Source of the DNA: Pseudorasbora parva
Taxonomy: Eukaryota; Chordata; Actinopteri; Cypriniformes; Gobionidae
DNA: 64,000 nt
Direction of reading: 5' to 3'
NCBI RefSeq assembly: GCF_024679245.1
Contig: NC_090176.1
Location: forward strand, 19,138,793-19,202,792
Shown here: positions 10,160 through 21,759 of the stretch, piece after piece
Numbering within the stretch: the first letter of the stretch is position 1
Layout: the number at the start of each line of letters is the position of its first letter
Notes under the pieces: model-generated
What the model was told of the DNA's origin: nothing
The model's database searches: none
What the model saw: only the letters and a program-made list of their open reading frames with translations
Position numbers and translations under genes: made by a program

Positions 10160-11020
10160 CTGGTTTTTGACCATTCCCTCCTCTTATTGGTATAATAACT
10201 GCCAGTGTGAAGATCTTTACAGAGATCATCATTATCAATCATGTTATCATTCACTGACCTTTCACTTCTCAACAGGTTGGGATGACCAAAATCTTATTTT
10301 ATGATACGAGTAATTTAATATTAAATGTAATCTTATAATTATAATATAGATTTTTCATTGAATCTGTTTTTAAAAATAAGCAAAAAATACTAATTACAAA
10401 CAATATGAGAAAACAGTGCTTTATTTTTCAGCTACATTAGGTCTACTTAACAGTAGCAAGTCAAGAAAGAAATTAAATAATCAAATATAAAACTGCTCAG
10501 TCTTCACTCTATAATTTAACTATACACTGGTATTTTTAATAAATATATTTTAGTTATTTAGCCAAGCATGTTGTGGTTTTCTATTTTTCATTGTTTGCTT
10601 AATATTAATCACTCTGGCTTAAGACCTACACGGATCTCATTCCCTCAGCTGTAGGCTACACGTACGCTAAAGACATATCCGACTGTGTCTCGCCAGACAC
10701 AGACTCGCCAGACCATGCATTTTTACATATGTTTGACCATTCAAACCCAAACAATAATCCGCGAAAGAACTGAATGGCGATCACATGTTTGTTGTCTGAA
10801 AGGCGCATGCGCGCACTTCAGGACAGAGTCCGGCAGTGCGAGCACGTCCCGCGCCGCACTTTTTCTTCTCATCTGTTGCTTTCTCTGTCCTGCGCTGCGC
10901 GGATATTTAACTCTTCTACTTCCAATGTTTAGTGAGCGGTGGAAGCAGTGCTCTGCACACACGATCTGACACCTGCTGTCACACATCCACGCACATTAAG
11001 AAATACAGCTCATAGGCGCT
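10160..11020. other. No gene seen; one short GC-richer patch
   Basis: Mostly AT-rich unique sequence. Positions 10780-10910 are GC- and CpG-richer than the surroundings, but no exon borders or promoter elements were convincing. Confidence 0.4.
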
Positions 11021-11131
11021 GTCCTTCTTAAAGTACGGGTACTAATAAAATTCCATATCGTACCTTTTGTAATAGCAGGGTATCGCAATACTTTTCTAGT
11101 ACCGGTATATCGTGCAACACTAATATTTTAT
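11021..11131. repeat. hAT-type terminal remnant
   Basis: Contains GTACGGGTACTA and ends AGTACCGGTATATCGTGCAA, resembling ends of fish hAT elements. The matching far end was not found. Confidence 0.35.
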
Positions 11132-11708
11132 ATATAAAAAAAGAAATCCTCAATTTTTAACTATTTTCTTCCCATATCTAAACAATTGAGCTTTTAAAGT
11201 TTTCACCTATTTTCACCACAATATTAGAAAACAATAGCAGAAGACACTTTTACCCATGATCATCAGGGCGATAGAGCATATTTCTTTTACTCTGATTTTG
11301 CCTTTGCCTGGGGAATTACTGTTTTCATGTCTGATGTAATTTTACATCAGCGTTTTCCTCATGTTACTCTGCATTGAGCTGTTGTTGCTCTGTGAAGATC
11401 TACTAGAGGCCAAATTACTGAATTATAACAATGTTCCTTAAAGGCACATAAAAAATAACAAAACAAAACAAAAAATATTATAAAAAAGTTAAACATCCAA
11501 AACTGTCTTTTATTTTAGATTATTTAAAATTCCAGTAAACTGGAACTATGTAAGGAATAATTCACAGCAGGTCATTGAATTATTTAAAAATATTGCACAC
11601 CCGAGGTGGTAATTTGGTCACAATGCAAGTCAAAAAACCTCAGGTGTGCTTTATTTTTCAGTAATTTAAAAGACTGGGAGTAACTTATTCTGCTTATTGT
11701 AGAGTTAC

Positions 11709-12174
11709 TAGGGGTGTAACAATATACAACAATGTGTATAGTGAAAATCTTTGTGTGTATAGTTCTCCCAAAATGAAAAATTCAGTTTTTTGGTGAGTTT
11801 TGGTGTCAGTACTAAACTCTATAATGTATAAAAATGAAACGGGGGATGTGTGGGAATGTGTGGGTCCTAATGCCACCAGTAAAAAGTGGCCTACATTATT
11901 TTAAATATCTAAACAGTGAGAGAGTGCATATTTAGTGTGCTAAAATAATTCTATATTTTCAGCTTTAAAATTATGAATATTTTATTCTGGTGTCACCATT
12001 GTCCTGTGCATTGGGTTACCAGCACCAAGTCCAAGCCTATTGATTTCTACCCCCAATTTAATACCAAACTGCGCATTTTAATTATCAACACTACATTATT
12101 TTATAACCATGATTTAATACCGTGAGTTCAGTATTGGGATATGTATTGATTCAAGACATTAGGGTACACCCCTA
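11709..12174. mobile_element. hAT-type nonautonomous element, 466 bp
   Basis: Ends TAGGGGTGTAACAATA and GGGTACACCCCTA are inverted. Flanks AGAGTTAC (11701-11708) and ACGGTTAC (12175-12182) match at 6 of 8, consistent with a decayed 8-bp hAT duplication. No transposase remains. Confidence 0.65.
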
Positions 12175-12182
12175 ACGGTTAC

Positions 12183-13490
12183 CAAGCCTCAAGACATTGT
12201 TCAGATATTTTATTTCAAGACATTTGTCAGGTTTTTGTCCTTAAACGGTCTTTTGGATTAGACTAATTTCATATGCATCTCAATTCCAAAACTTAATTTT
12301 AGAGCTAGTAACAGAGACTTAATAGAGAGCAGAAACAAAGCTGTATGTTTAAAGGGGACTTATTACACCCCTTATTCCTTTATCATTCATTGTATTCATT
12401 TAGAATACAATGAAAAAATAACAGCATACAGAATTGGAACGGCACAAGTTTGAGTAAATGACAAATACATTTCTGGGTGAACTACCCATTTAAGTTTTCA
12501 TATCATACAATGTCTGTCTTGGTTGGGATATACTCGGGATAAACACTTGAAAAATAAAAGAAATTAGAAATGGAGCAATGCAGAAACCAACTACGTGCCA
12601 TTTATTAAAGCTCGACAAGCATGGAAGAAGAAGCCTCCTGCCTCCCAAAACAACAGTCAACCAAAGAAACGCCTGTGATTACATTAGGAGTAAATGAATC
12701 CACTGTGCCTTTTACAGAGCGCTGATTTAATTTGAAACTCTGAACACTGAGGACAACACTTCCTGTAACTCAATCGTCTGAACGCATTGTAATAAATCAG
12801 ATTTTATAGCTGGTGGGTGAAGATACTTTGCATCAGCAGTTCATCCTTTTCCACATGAAGAGGTCAAGCGTCATGAAGGCATTTAGGTACTATTTTAGAT
12901 ACACCTAATCTAATATTAAAAGAAGTACTTAAGGCCCAGCAACTCACGTAAAACATGTTCAAAACGTTGCTCACGTAAGCAACAAAATTGTATCCACGTG
13001 TCTCCATATTTACTAAAAATAGTTGATTGTTCATTTCCTTTTACGTGATGCTTTCAGTGTTTAGGCTTTGTGACTGATGAGACGGACATGCTGTTAAGCG
13101 TTTCTGTCACTTGAAAGGCTGAAAAGCACTCGCCCATTTAGAGAGAAAAATCGGTATACAAATACTTGTGTATATGTGATTTGCGCAGTTCGCAGTTTTC
13201 TGGATTTGGTAAAAAAACAAACAAAAAAAACAAAACAAAAACATTTAAATGGAATTTGAAAAAAATAAAAATAAACGTAAATCATAGGGACCTACTTCAT
13301 TCAAACCTTTTTTTTCTTGCAAATTTCTGTAAAAAAAACAGCGCAAACACTGTTTTCGCCATTTGTTTTTGCCCGTCGTCTGCCATGTTCGTTTACACAA
13401 ATCATATTGGACTGAGATTTTGTGAGATTTCATGTGTTCACAAATGGGACTCTGGAATCTGTTAGTGTGTGGTGTGCTGTCTTGGTCCTT
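12183..13490. other. Mostly unique sequence; one palindromic-family arm
   Basis: The segment 12350-12495 ends in TTTCTGGGTGAACTACCCAT and resembles one arm of the TTCACCC/GGGTGAA palindromic elements seen at 46.7 and 60.4 kb. No gene was recognised. Confidence 0.4.
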
Positions 13491-13497
13491 CCACACT

Positions 13498-13644
13498 AGG
13501 GATGAAACAGTATGGAAATTTCACATCACGGTTATAGTGACCCAAATTATCACGGTTACCAATGCACACACTGAAAACATTTCAGCAAGTTCTATATTTG
13601 AATATCAACAAATAACAAATAAATCAAGCAGCTCTATGCACTTT
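13498..13644. repeat. hAT-type left-end fragment
   Basis: Starts TAGGGATGAAACAGTATGG and contains CACGGTTATAGTGACC, resembling hAT ends common in fish. It is interrupted at 13645 by a TTAA-target element; the right end was not identified. Confidence 0.4.
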
Positions 13645-13648
13645 TTAA

Positions 13649-14332
13649 AGGCCCACTGAAGTGCTTTGGAACGCGCCGCATTATTCAATGTGTTGACGTA
13701 ATTTCCCATGAAATGGCTCCAGCTGTTAGCAGCTGCTCCCCTTTAACACTGTTTATCATCATAATCTCCTCCACATCGCTTTGAAGTGCAGCATTCTGTA
13801 CAGAATAAAAAATGGGTCGATATGTTTGTTGTGTGCGCCGACTCGCGCATATGATCCGCGCTGCGTTCTCGTGTCTGTAGTCTAAATTTAGACCAGAGCC
13901 GTTGGGGTGTGTGCGCTGCTGCGGTGCGTGAAACTAACGTGAATACAAACTTAATTCGCCTCAAACGAAAGAATATTTACACTGAATCGTTTCCTATCAC
14001 ATATATAGTGTGCTATGTGCCTTTCACCATTAGTAAATGTGTGAACTACTGAACTGACCGATTTCAGCCGCAGCTTCAGCAGTATAGGGGGCGGGCATTA
14101 GATTCTAGAGATTATTTTGATTGGACAGAAGATTTGATGAGAAGGTGAAGTCTGCAATGATGTCAATCTGAGATTCGTTTTAACGGAAGTGAGAGACTGT
14201 ACATTTTTTAATGCTTATCTCCTAAATGCACTTTTTTCCATAGTTTTGAAACATACCAGCTTATTGATAACTTTAAGGCTAACACAGTCATACTAAAAGC
14301 TAAAAAACTTAAATTTTGATTTCAGTGGATCT
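13649..14332. mobile_element. TTAA-target element, 684 bp
   Basis: Flanked by TTAA at 13645-13648 and 14333-14336. The left end AGGCCCACTGAAGTG and inverted right end AGATCCACTGAAATC form imperfect inverted termini. The interior is GC-richer around 13830-13930 and has no recognisable coding sequence. Confidence 0.7.
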
Positions 14333-14336
14333 TTAA

Positions 14337-15064
14337 AAGCAAGATTCTATTCTTTGGGATTTCCTTCCTTATATTGACTGTTGTCAATAGCACCACATAA
14401 TGCATAAATAATAATTTGGTCGAAATATAATCTCTAATATTATCTCTATAAATATGTTAATAAGAATATGCAAATATGCAAAATTATTATCAGTGTCCTA
14501 TTAGCTATGACGCATTTAAATCTAGCATATTTTGTGTACAAGCTCAAGCAATATCCCGGTAAAATAAATCTTATCAATATTTTCATATGATTTGACAGTT
14601 TATTTTATTAAATATCAAAAATCCCAAAGGTGTGCATTACCCGACACCTATATGAACACTTTACAGTCAGTTTTATACAAACGCGCATACCAATGTTGTA
14701 TGTAACGGTCCCTAAATTTGCGAATCTCGAATGTCAAGCCAATTTTATGCAAGTCATATCAGATGCGCTATGGTTCTGCGGTGTTTGTATTAAACTATTT
14801 TAGCTGCTAAAATAGGCTAAAACACAAACATTTAAGCGTAACTAAGTAGGAACGCCCCGAGTGATTACCCACTGTAGTGATTATTTTTTCCTCCATTTTG
14901 ATCGAGCGATCTGATTGGATGATGCCTGCATTGGCGCTTGAAAAGTTGAGTAATCTTCAACTTCTGCCGTTTGCAACGCGAGTAAAGCGATGTGACGGAA
15001 CCCACAATTCAGTTCATGCAACGCATGATTTCACCCCTTCAAATTAAATGGGAAGTGTTAACGC
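14337..15064. other. AT-rich, probably repeat-derived, no gene
   Basis: The block 14880-15060 (with TCTGATTGGATGATGCCTGC) looks like another dispersed repeat, but I found no second copy in the window. Confidence 0.35.
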
Positions 15065-15307
15065 CTACACCCCATGTGAATGCGGCGTTAGGGTGAGCGC
15101 GTTGAGTATAAAGTCAGCGGACCTTGTGGAGCCAGACGAAAGGCTTAAGGTGGTAAAACAAGTTTGTGGTATAACTGTCATGATGGGGATGACGGTCTTG
15201 CATAATTTGCAGACGATATTGGTCTGACTAGGGTCAGACTTGGAAAATCTAAAAAAAGCTGACTTGTTTTCCTGATATATCGACAGTTTCCTCGCTCGCT
15301 GCGGCAC
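15065..15307 (-). pseudogene. BED zinc-finger fragment of a hAT transposase
   Basis: The minus strand encodes F-F-R-F-S-K-S-D followed by I-V-C-K-L-C-K, fitting the first half of a BED finger (aromatic pair, then C-x2-C). In another frame just downstream it reads T-T-N-L-F-Y-H-L-K, the histidine half. A frameshift near 15185 therefore splits the finger. BED fingers bind DNA in hAT transposases and in host proteins derived from them. A hAT-type end (about 15500-15526) lies 200 bp away in the right orientation. No catalytic part follows. Confidence 0.6.
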
Positions 15308-15530
15308 TCATTTTCCACGCGTCACGCCAATTCTGTTACTGAACCAAACATGATACTGTTTCATGATTGGCTGTTAGCGTGTCACTCCGCATGTTGCTAG
15401 GTTACCAGAGAGTGAGGCGCAACCTCTGGTTTCTTCTCCTCTGGATGGAGAAAAAATTTATGTTTTATTGAATGCATTTTTTATTGACATCGATAACATA
15501 TCGTTATCGTTTTATCGCCCAGCTCTATTC
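15308..15530 (-). mobile_element. hAT 5' end belonging to the BED-finger fragment
   Basis: Read on the minus strand the terminus is AGAGCTGGGCGATAAAACGA, a hAT-like end, leading into the BED reading frame. The opposite terminus is not recognised. Confidence 0.5.
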
Positions 15531-17030
15531 ACGTTATATCTGATATGTGCTACATGAGAGGGAAAAAGACGGAATTGGGTCACTTGAACCATGGAGTTTA
15601 AATGGGGCCTTAAAAGTATTCCTAATCACATTTTAAAGTAAACATTCTGAGAAGTATTCAACCTCAAAGGCAGCACATTCCTGGGCAGGTTAACAGCATA
15701 CAGATTTTTTTGGGAGAAAAAAAAGTGTATTCATGCGCACATACAGGGCTGTACCTAACCATTTTTTTTTTTTTTTTTGCTTAAATTCCGAGTAATGTAA
15801 AGTGAGGGCATGATCTCTTTCATCATGGTGAAAGCATGAGTTTCATCATTTAAGGAGACCTGGGTCTCTCTTTGTCTGCGGTGAGTATTCTAGTAAGGCT
15901 TTAATAATTAATATTTTTGTTTCTCTATCAATATTTCATCCACTCTTTCCTTGAATCAATGCTTGGTTTGTTTCAGGACCCAGATTGTACATATGTGGCC
16001 CAACATACCAAAATAATGTTTATTGTACACAAATGTCTATTTCTTTCCACGCTAGCAATTTTGATTATTTTCAAAGAACTTTCATGGCCCCCAGAATATA
16101 TTTTTTTATATGACTATGTAATCGTTGAAATGTATGAAAAACCACTGCTTAAATCTTATTTTTGGCAAAGCAAATCAGATTCAGAATGACGATCAAAACA
16201 TGGACTGTGAAGCGTTTGTGGACTCAATTTACTCAATCTTACACCTCATTGTGAGTTCCACATTTAATTCTGCAGTATCAGGCAGTTTTGATTTATATAC
16301 TTTTGAATATTTGATGATCACAAGCTTAGCAATCTTCTATCCTCTTCGTCTGGTTTCCACAGGTCTTCTTTGCCTTTTTTTGGATTTGGAAATGCTGTAC
16401 TATTTCAGAAAATGCATAACAGCACTCTTACTGTATAACACATGGAAAACACATGGAAAAACTTTTTGCCAAAATACTGTAGAATTTGGACTTATGACTA
16501 TTGACAAGGAAAAAAAAGATACAGGTAAAATATAGTAAAATATAGTATTAGGTTATTTTGCAGTGCACTAGGTAGTTCTACAAACTAAGGTCTAGGAATT
16601 AGTCACCAGGGCGGTTCCCCTGATAACGAAATGGTCCCCTAGGGCCATTTTCCAGGTTGCATTCGCACTACCAGTAGAAACTCTGAAGTGACGTTTTTTT
16701 TTTTTTTTTTTATATTGTTGACTAGAATCTGTGTTTTGTCATTAGTGTAGTAAAACTCAAAACCATTTTTGATGGTATTGTTCTTTTCTCATCTTGGTCT
16801 CAGGATTACTCAAGATAACTCAGGATTTTATTTCAAGACTATACAAAACTTTGAATTGCAGAACTTCAAATGCATTCAATAGCTTATTTCTAAATTGGTT
16901 TCTTTCGTGCCAGGTCAACATTTAATGGTGGGTTGGGCCAAAAAAGTAATCAAAATTTATGATAATGCCTACAAAATTTAGTATATGATTGCAAAAAAGT
17001 ACTTGAATGAAATCTTTATAGAGGGAATGC
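15531..17030. other. No gene seen; poly-T tracts and a small dispersed repeat
   Basis: T-runs occur near 15760 and 16695. Positions 16595-16690 (CAGGGCGGTTCCCCTGA) resemble 53095-53165, which lies inside a hAT element. Open frames at 15917-16535 show no domain and have AT-biased composition like the flanks. Confidence 0.45.
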
Positions 17031-17761
17031 ACGTGACGTCATCGTCAGCTGGAGTGACTGATTACGCCCCGCCGAGTGGCAGCATTGGTTTACAGTGTGA
17101 ATGCAGCGAAAACACACAAAACCAGGCCCGGCGCCAGAAGGGGAGTAGGGGGAGGCTTGTCCACGGACCGCACAGTCATCGTTGTTCTGAGCTTGAAACG
17201 GACTTGATAATGGCGTGTAATTTTTTTCACTCAAACCACTGCCACCTGCTGCAGCTTCTGCTTTTAGAGTGAAAAGCTGCCCATAACTGCGTGTCTGTGA
17301 TCTGTAATCCTCTGTAAGTATTCGTAATAATTGCATATTATCAGCGAAAAGGAGCTAGCAAAAGATCCAGTGTGTATCTGTATTTGCACTCGTAAAATGA
17401 TTACATTTCCAACGTGTTTTCGCCTTTGTGAGTAATGTAGCCAATCACAGACATGTTTGTAGACTTCTACAACGGAATTGGCCAATCACAGGTGTTGAAT
17501 TTGGAATCACTCACTCGAAAAATGTGATGATTGACCGTTATAAACATTCATGTCGAAAACAGGCTCCTAAAAAATGTCAGGAAAACACTATTCCTGGCTG
17601 CAAATCATTATCCATGGATCACTGAATCTTTTGTAAGTTGTAAGGATCGTTTGCTCTACTGGTTTATTCCTCCATTAACTCCAGTCACGCAGCAGCTCTT
17701 CTGCCACTCAGCCCTGGCTGAGGGGGCATGTTACGGCGGGAAAGTGACATCGATGCATTCC
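17031..17761. other. GC-richer segment with CCAAT-like motifs, unassigned
   Basis: Contains GTGACGTCATCGTCAGC (a CRE-like TGACGTCA at 17034-17041), two GCCAATCACA motifs (17440-17480) and a donor-like TTTTGTAAGT near 17632. It could be the promoter and first exon of the TTAA/THAP element whose remnant follows. I found no direct proof. Confidence 0.3.
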
Positions 17762-18150
17762 CTCTACACACACTTATCTAAAGGATTATCAGGAACACCT
17801 GTTCAATTTCTCATTAATGCAATTATCTAATCAACCAATCACATGGCAGTTGCTTCAATGCATTTAGGGGTGTGGTCCTGGTCAAGACAATCTCCTGAAC
17901 TCCAAACTGAATGTCAGAATGGGAAAGAAAGGTGATTTAAGCTATTTTAAGCATGGCATGGTTGTATTTCTCAATCTGCTCAGCTACTGGGATTTTCACA
18001 CACAACCATTTTTAGGGTTTACAAAGAATGGTGTGAAAAGGGATAAACATCCAATATGCGACAGTCGTGTGGGTGAAAATGCCTTGTTGATGCCATTTGT
18101 GAAGCCACAATGCCACATAGAATTAAGGCAGTTCTGAAGGCGAAAGGGGT
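17762..18150 (+). mobile_element. Tc1/mariner fragment with HTH start
   Basis: Around 17919 the frame begins MGKKGDLSYFKHGMVV, matching the N-terminal helix-turn-helix start of fish Tc1-like transposases (M-G-x-K-G-D-L-S-x-F). It loses frame within 20 codons. No DDE residues are present. Confidence 0.55.
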
Positions 18151-18869
18151 CAAACATATTTTGCGCTATTCCTGGTTGTGGAAGAATATAGTCGCTGCAT
18201 AAGCTTCCTATGGATCGTAATATTAGGAATGGTTGAACTTTATTTTTTAATGAAGTTCCAGCTCACGTGGGGAAGACATGTTCACTTCATTTCACTGCGG
18301 AATCGTTTGTAAACAAATCTCCTGTCGATGCTGGATTTGGATCCGACAGGAATGGTGCAACATACCGATGTGAGTAAAACGTGTTTTTAAATGTGATAGT
18401 ATTGCATTGTTATAGATCGCACGAGCACACGAGCGCACGGATCACACTTATATCGTCCGATCTTGCGGGCTATGTGTAATATAAAAATAATAGTCCAATC
18501 AAAATCGCAGGTGGATGAAAAATTAATAAATCATTGTGTTTGTTTGATAAAGACGTTTACGAGCCCTGTGATCGATAAAATCATTCTGGTTGCCGCTTCT
18601 CCCTCACTCTCTCCTCTCTCACGTAAACTGAACTGTCAGGGGAGCTTAAGCTCAATAAATATGCAAATCTTATCCTAGCCGTGGGCGTTTACTTCCAAGT
18701 CTAAAGTGCGTCATGCCCATCAGAACCCAGCGTTTTGGAGAGAGCCTCACAACCAGTGTAGAAAAAAGCTTATTACTTATTAGTTATGATGTTTTTGAAT
18801 GTAAAAACCACACGGACATCATTAGTTGACCTCAGGCAACAGTATAAAAAAAGACAGTTCATGACACCT
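18151..18869 (+). mobile_element. Remnant of TTAA-target element with THAP exon
   Basis: The right end ATGACACCT is followed by TTAA at 18870-18873. The left end is missing, replaced by the Tc1 fragment. A decayed THAP exon lies inside, giving a second THAP/TTAA association in the window. Confidence 0.55.
18162..18369 (+). pseudogene. Decayed THAP-domain exon
   Basis: The frame reads C-A-I-P-G-C-G, then a stop, then S-L-H-K-L-P-M-D-R-N-I-R-N-G, a second stop, F-N-E-V-P, and K-T-C-S-L-H-F-T. These correspond to the C-x4-C pair, the L-x-x-L-P segment and the C-x2-H-F half of a THAP finger. The segment V-D-A-G-F-G aligns with N-A-G-F-A in the 2784-3059 exon. The conserved Trp is lost to a stop. 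A donor-like GTGAGT follows at 18370, in the same relative position as the donor of the intact exon. At least two stops make it non-functional. Confidence 0.6.
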
Positions 18870-18873
18870 TTAA

Positions 18874-20282
18874 TTTTATTCTACATGTCCAATATTTATT
18901 TTTTATTTTTTTGTCTCACATTTAGTTAAAATTGTAATAACTCCAGTGCTTCAGTGCCACCTCTGCAGTGCAAAGTGATTTAATTTGATTAGTTACAGTT
19001 CTTTATTGTGTCTTATTCTAATTGTATTTATTGATTAAATAAGAAACATTTCCCAGGCAGTAAATATGGATCTTTTAGAGGAATTTAAGGAATACTGGTC
19101 TCAATCTTGATACCGCTCTTTGTCTTGGCTGGTCTCAGGTGGTCTTGACTACAACACTATCATAACTATAGATGATTATATGATTAGTTGCATTTTAGTC
19201 TTTGAATTCATCCCTTTTTTTGTAATCCATGTCTTTGGTCAAACAGTTTTAACAATGGTGTTACCAAATCATGTTCTACCCCTTTAACCTAACTCTCTGA
19301 TTGATGCGGTCTTTGTAATTGTTTCTTTACTTCCTTGGTCCTATATCTTTTTTTATTGTCTCATGGTGTGTAACAGTATGAGCCATTAAGCTGTTCAGAC
19401 AAACTGCTCATTAACAGCAGAGGAACAGACTGCCAAATGACACAGGGCCATATCATTGTCATCCATAACACCTGCATGGTTCATTTATGCCTCTATTTCT
19501 AATGACCTTTGACCCCGTAGAAGCTCACTGACATATGGATAATGACTGGCTGTAAGGGTGGGTGAGGAGTGAACTGTCTTTATCCAGCTGTTAGCTAAGT
19601 CAGGACTAAAAGACATTAAGGCTCCTTAAGCCTCAGGGGATGCACATCCGAGGAAGTTTCCTGTCGTGTCCGTGCGTTATTTGTGTCTGCGTTCAGTGGG
19701 AGTGCGTTTATTTGGCCAATGCGTGCTGTCTATTGGAATGGGTGGACTGTGAGAAAGTTATGAATTTTAAAATGATCCAATCTGTGATCTCGCATCCATA
19801 ACGTGCATGCATAACTTCATTCGTAGGGGTTTGTATTGGTATTGCCGTAAGCATGCATATGGCAAGGGAATTTTCTCTGACATAAACTACACTCACTAGC
19901 GCACCGTATCATATCCGATTTAAACCTAAAACTGCTCCACCTGGGAACTCACACACTTGTGTGCTGAAGGGTCGCTTAAGGCTCAGTTCTTGTGTTTGCT
20001 GCCACACGAGAAAGAGAGGGTTATTCCGCTGTGGAAGAGCCAATTCTCCTTTCTACGGCTGACAAAATACTGCTTCTGACTGACTTAAGTGCTTTATTTT
20101 AGACTTTTTCTCTGAAAATAGTCAATGCTCAATTTACTGCTGCAGTTATTTGAATCTGTAAAAAAAAAAAACTGATGCAATGGTCGTGTTCCAAAAGAAG
20201 TCACACACAATTATGTTCGGATAGAATAATAATTTTATGAATCTACATCCGATCAAACTTTTGATTTTCCAATCAAAAATGT
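18874..20282. other. No gene seen
   Basis: Unique sequence. The patch 19090-19165 (GGTCTCAATCTTGATACCG, ending ACTACAACACTATC) resembles the small inverted repeat at 24934-25043. Confidence 0.5.
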
Positions 20283-20283
20283 A

Positions 20284-21225
20284 CAGTATTGTTCAAAATA
20301 ATAGCAGTACAATGTGACTAACCAGAATAATCAAGATTTTTCGTATATTTTTTTATTGCTACGTGGCAAACAAGTTACCAGTAGGTTCAGTAGATTCTCA
20401 GAAAACAAATGAGACCCAGCATTCATGATATGCACGCTCTTAAGGCTGTGCAATTGGGCAATTAGTTGAATTAGTTGAAAGGGGTGTGTTCAAAAAAATA
20501 GCAGTGTGGCATTCAATCACTGAGGTCCTCAATTTTGTGAAGAAACAGGTGTGAATCAGGTGGCCCCTTTTTAAAGATGAAGCCAACACTTGTTGAACAT
20601 GCATTTGAAAGCTGAGGAAAATGGGTCGTTCAAGACATTGTTCAGAAGAACAGCGTACTTTGATTAAAAAGTTGATTAGAAGGGGAAAACCTATAAAGAG
20701 GTGCAAAAAATGATAGGCTGTTCAGCTAAAATGATCTCCAATGCCTTAAAATGGAGAGCAAAACCAGAGAGACGTGGAAGAAAACGGAAGACAACCATCA
20801 AAATGGATAAAAGAATAACCAGAATGGCAAAGGCTCAGCCAATGATCACCTCCAGGATGATCAAAGAGAGTCTGGAGTTACCTGTAAGTACTGTGACAGT
20901 TAGAAGACGTCTGTGTGAAGCTAATCTATTTTCAAGAATCCCCCGCAAAGCCCTCTGTTAAAAAAAAGGCATGTCCAGAAGTGGTTACAATTTGCCAAAG
21001 AACACATCAACTGGCCTAAAGAGAAATGGAGGAACATTTTGTGGACTGATGAGAGTAAAATTGCCCAATCTCCAGACCTTAATCCAATTGAGAACTTGTG
21101 GGGTGATATCAAAAATGCTGTTTCTGAAGCAAAACCAAGAAATGTGAATGAATTGTGGAATGTTGTTAAAGAATCATGGAGTGGAATAACAGCTGAGAGG
21201 TGCCACAAGTTGGTTGACTCCAACT
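20284..21225 (+). mobile_element. Tc1/mariner element, internally deleted, 3' end lost
   Basis: The left terminus CAGTATTGTTCAAAATAATA follows a TA. The right end is missing: homology passes directly into a different repeat near 21225. An internal deletion removes the middle of the transposase. Confidence 0.8.
20621..21225 (+). pseudogene. Tc1 transposase, deleted
   Basis: Starts at an ATG (MGRSRHCSEEQRTLIKKLI). A one-base deletion at about 20690 shifts the frame; the next stretch (20701-20961) covers the paired-like HTH region and a basic R-R-G-R-K-R-K motif. A stop at 20959 precedes the next part. The first catalytic aspartate is present (WTDESK), but the sequence then jumps directly to Q-S-P-D-L-N-P-I-E-N-L-W, so the second aspartate and the region between are deleted. 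It cannot encode active transposase. Confidence 0.85.
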
Positions 21226-21740
21226 CTGTTTCAGTCAATCTCACGTCAATCTTGTGTACCTATAGAGTAGTACTGCATCCTTCATATCTCCGAAAAGTCT
21301 TTAGTTTTATTATATTTATAAAAGAAATATAGGCTGTACCGAGTCTTTCCGGAAAAAAACGAGCGACTGGAGGCGTATCGTGTGGGCGGGGCAAAAGAAT
21401 GACGAGCACGCAGCTACTGCACAAGAGCTTCTGAAAGATGACATCGTCATACGTGGAAAAGAAAACGTTACCCTAAATAAACCATGGCTATCAGTCAGAT
21501 TCAACTAATACAGATATGATCCGGAGGCTGAAATAAATTGAACAGGAGAAACAGCAGCAGCAAGACATCCGTCTCAGTGGTATGTACTGTATTTAGTGGC
21601 TTGTCAACATTTGCGTTTGTTTACTCGTGGTATACGATTTAGTTTATGGACTATTGTATGCGACTAAACCTTAGCAGTAGCAAGCAAAACGTTTTTGCAT
21701 GTCAGATATTGGTAAATTATAGTTTGATAATTTTTTTGGG
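21226..21740 (+). repeat. 5' part of the TTAA/minisatellite-type element, without minisatellite
   Basis: Homologous to 165-345 (TATCTCCGAAAAGTCTTTA, CGAGTCTTTCC) and again after the array (CTAATACAGAT, then CTCAGTG before a donor-like GTATGT at 21580). The minisatellite is replaced here by about 85 bp of ordinary sequence, so this copy shows the state without expansion. A hAT-like end (ATATCGCCCAGCCCTA) follows at about 21744-21759. Confidence 0.6.
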
Positions 21741-21759
21741 CCATATCGCCCAGCCCTAT

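Noticed and set aside
15917..16535. Two overlapping plus-strand open frames
   Set aside because: No domain, AT-driven composition, no acceptor/donor pairing and no start context.
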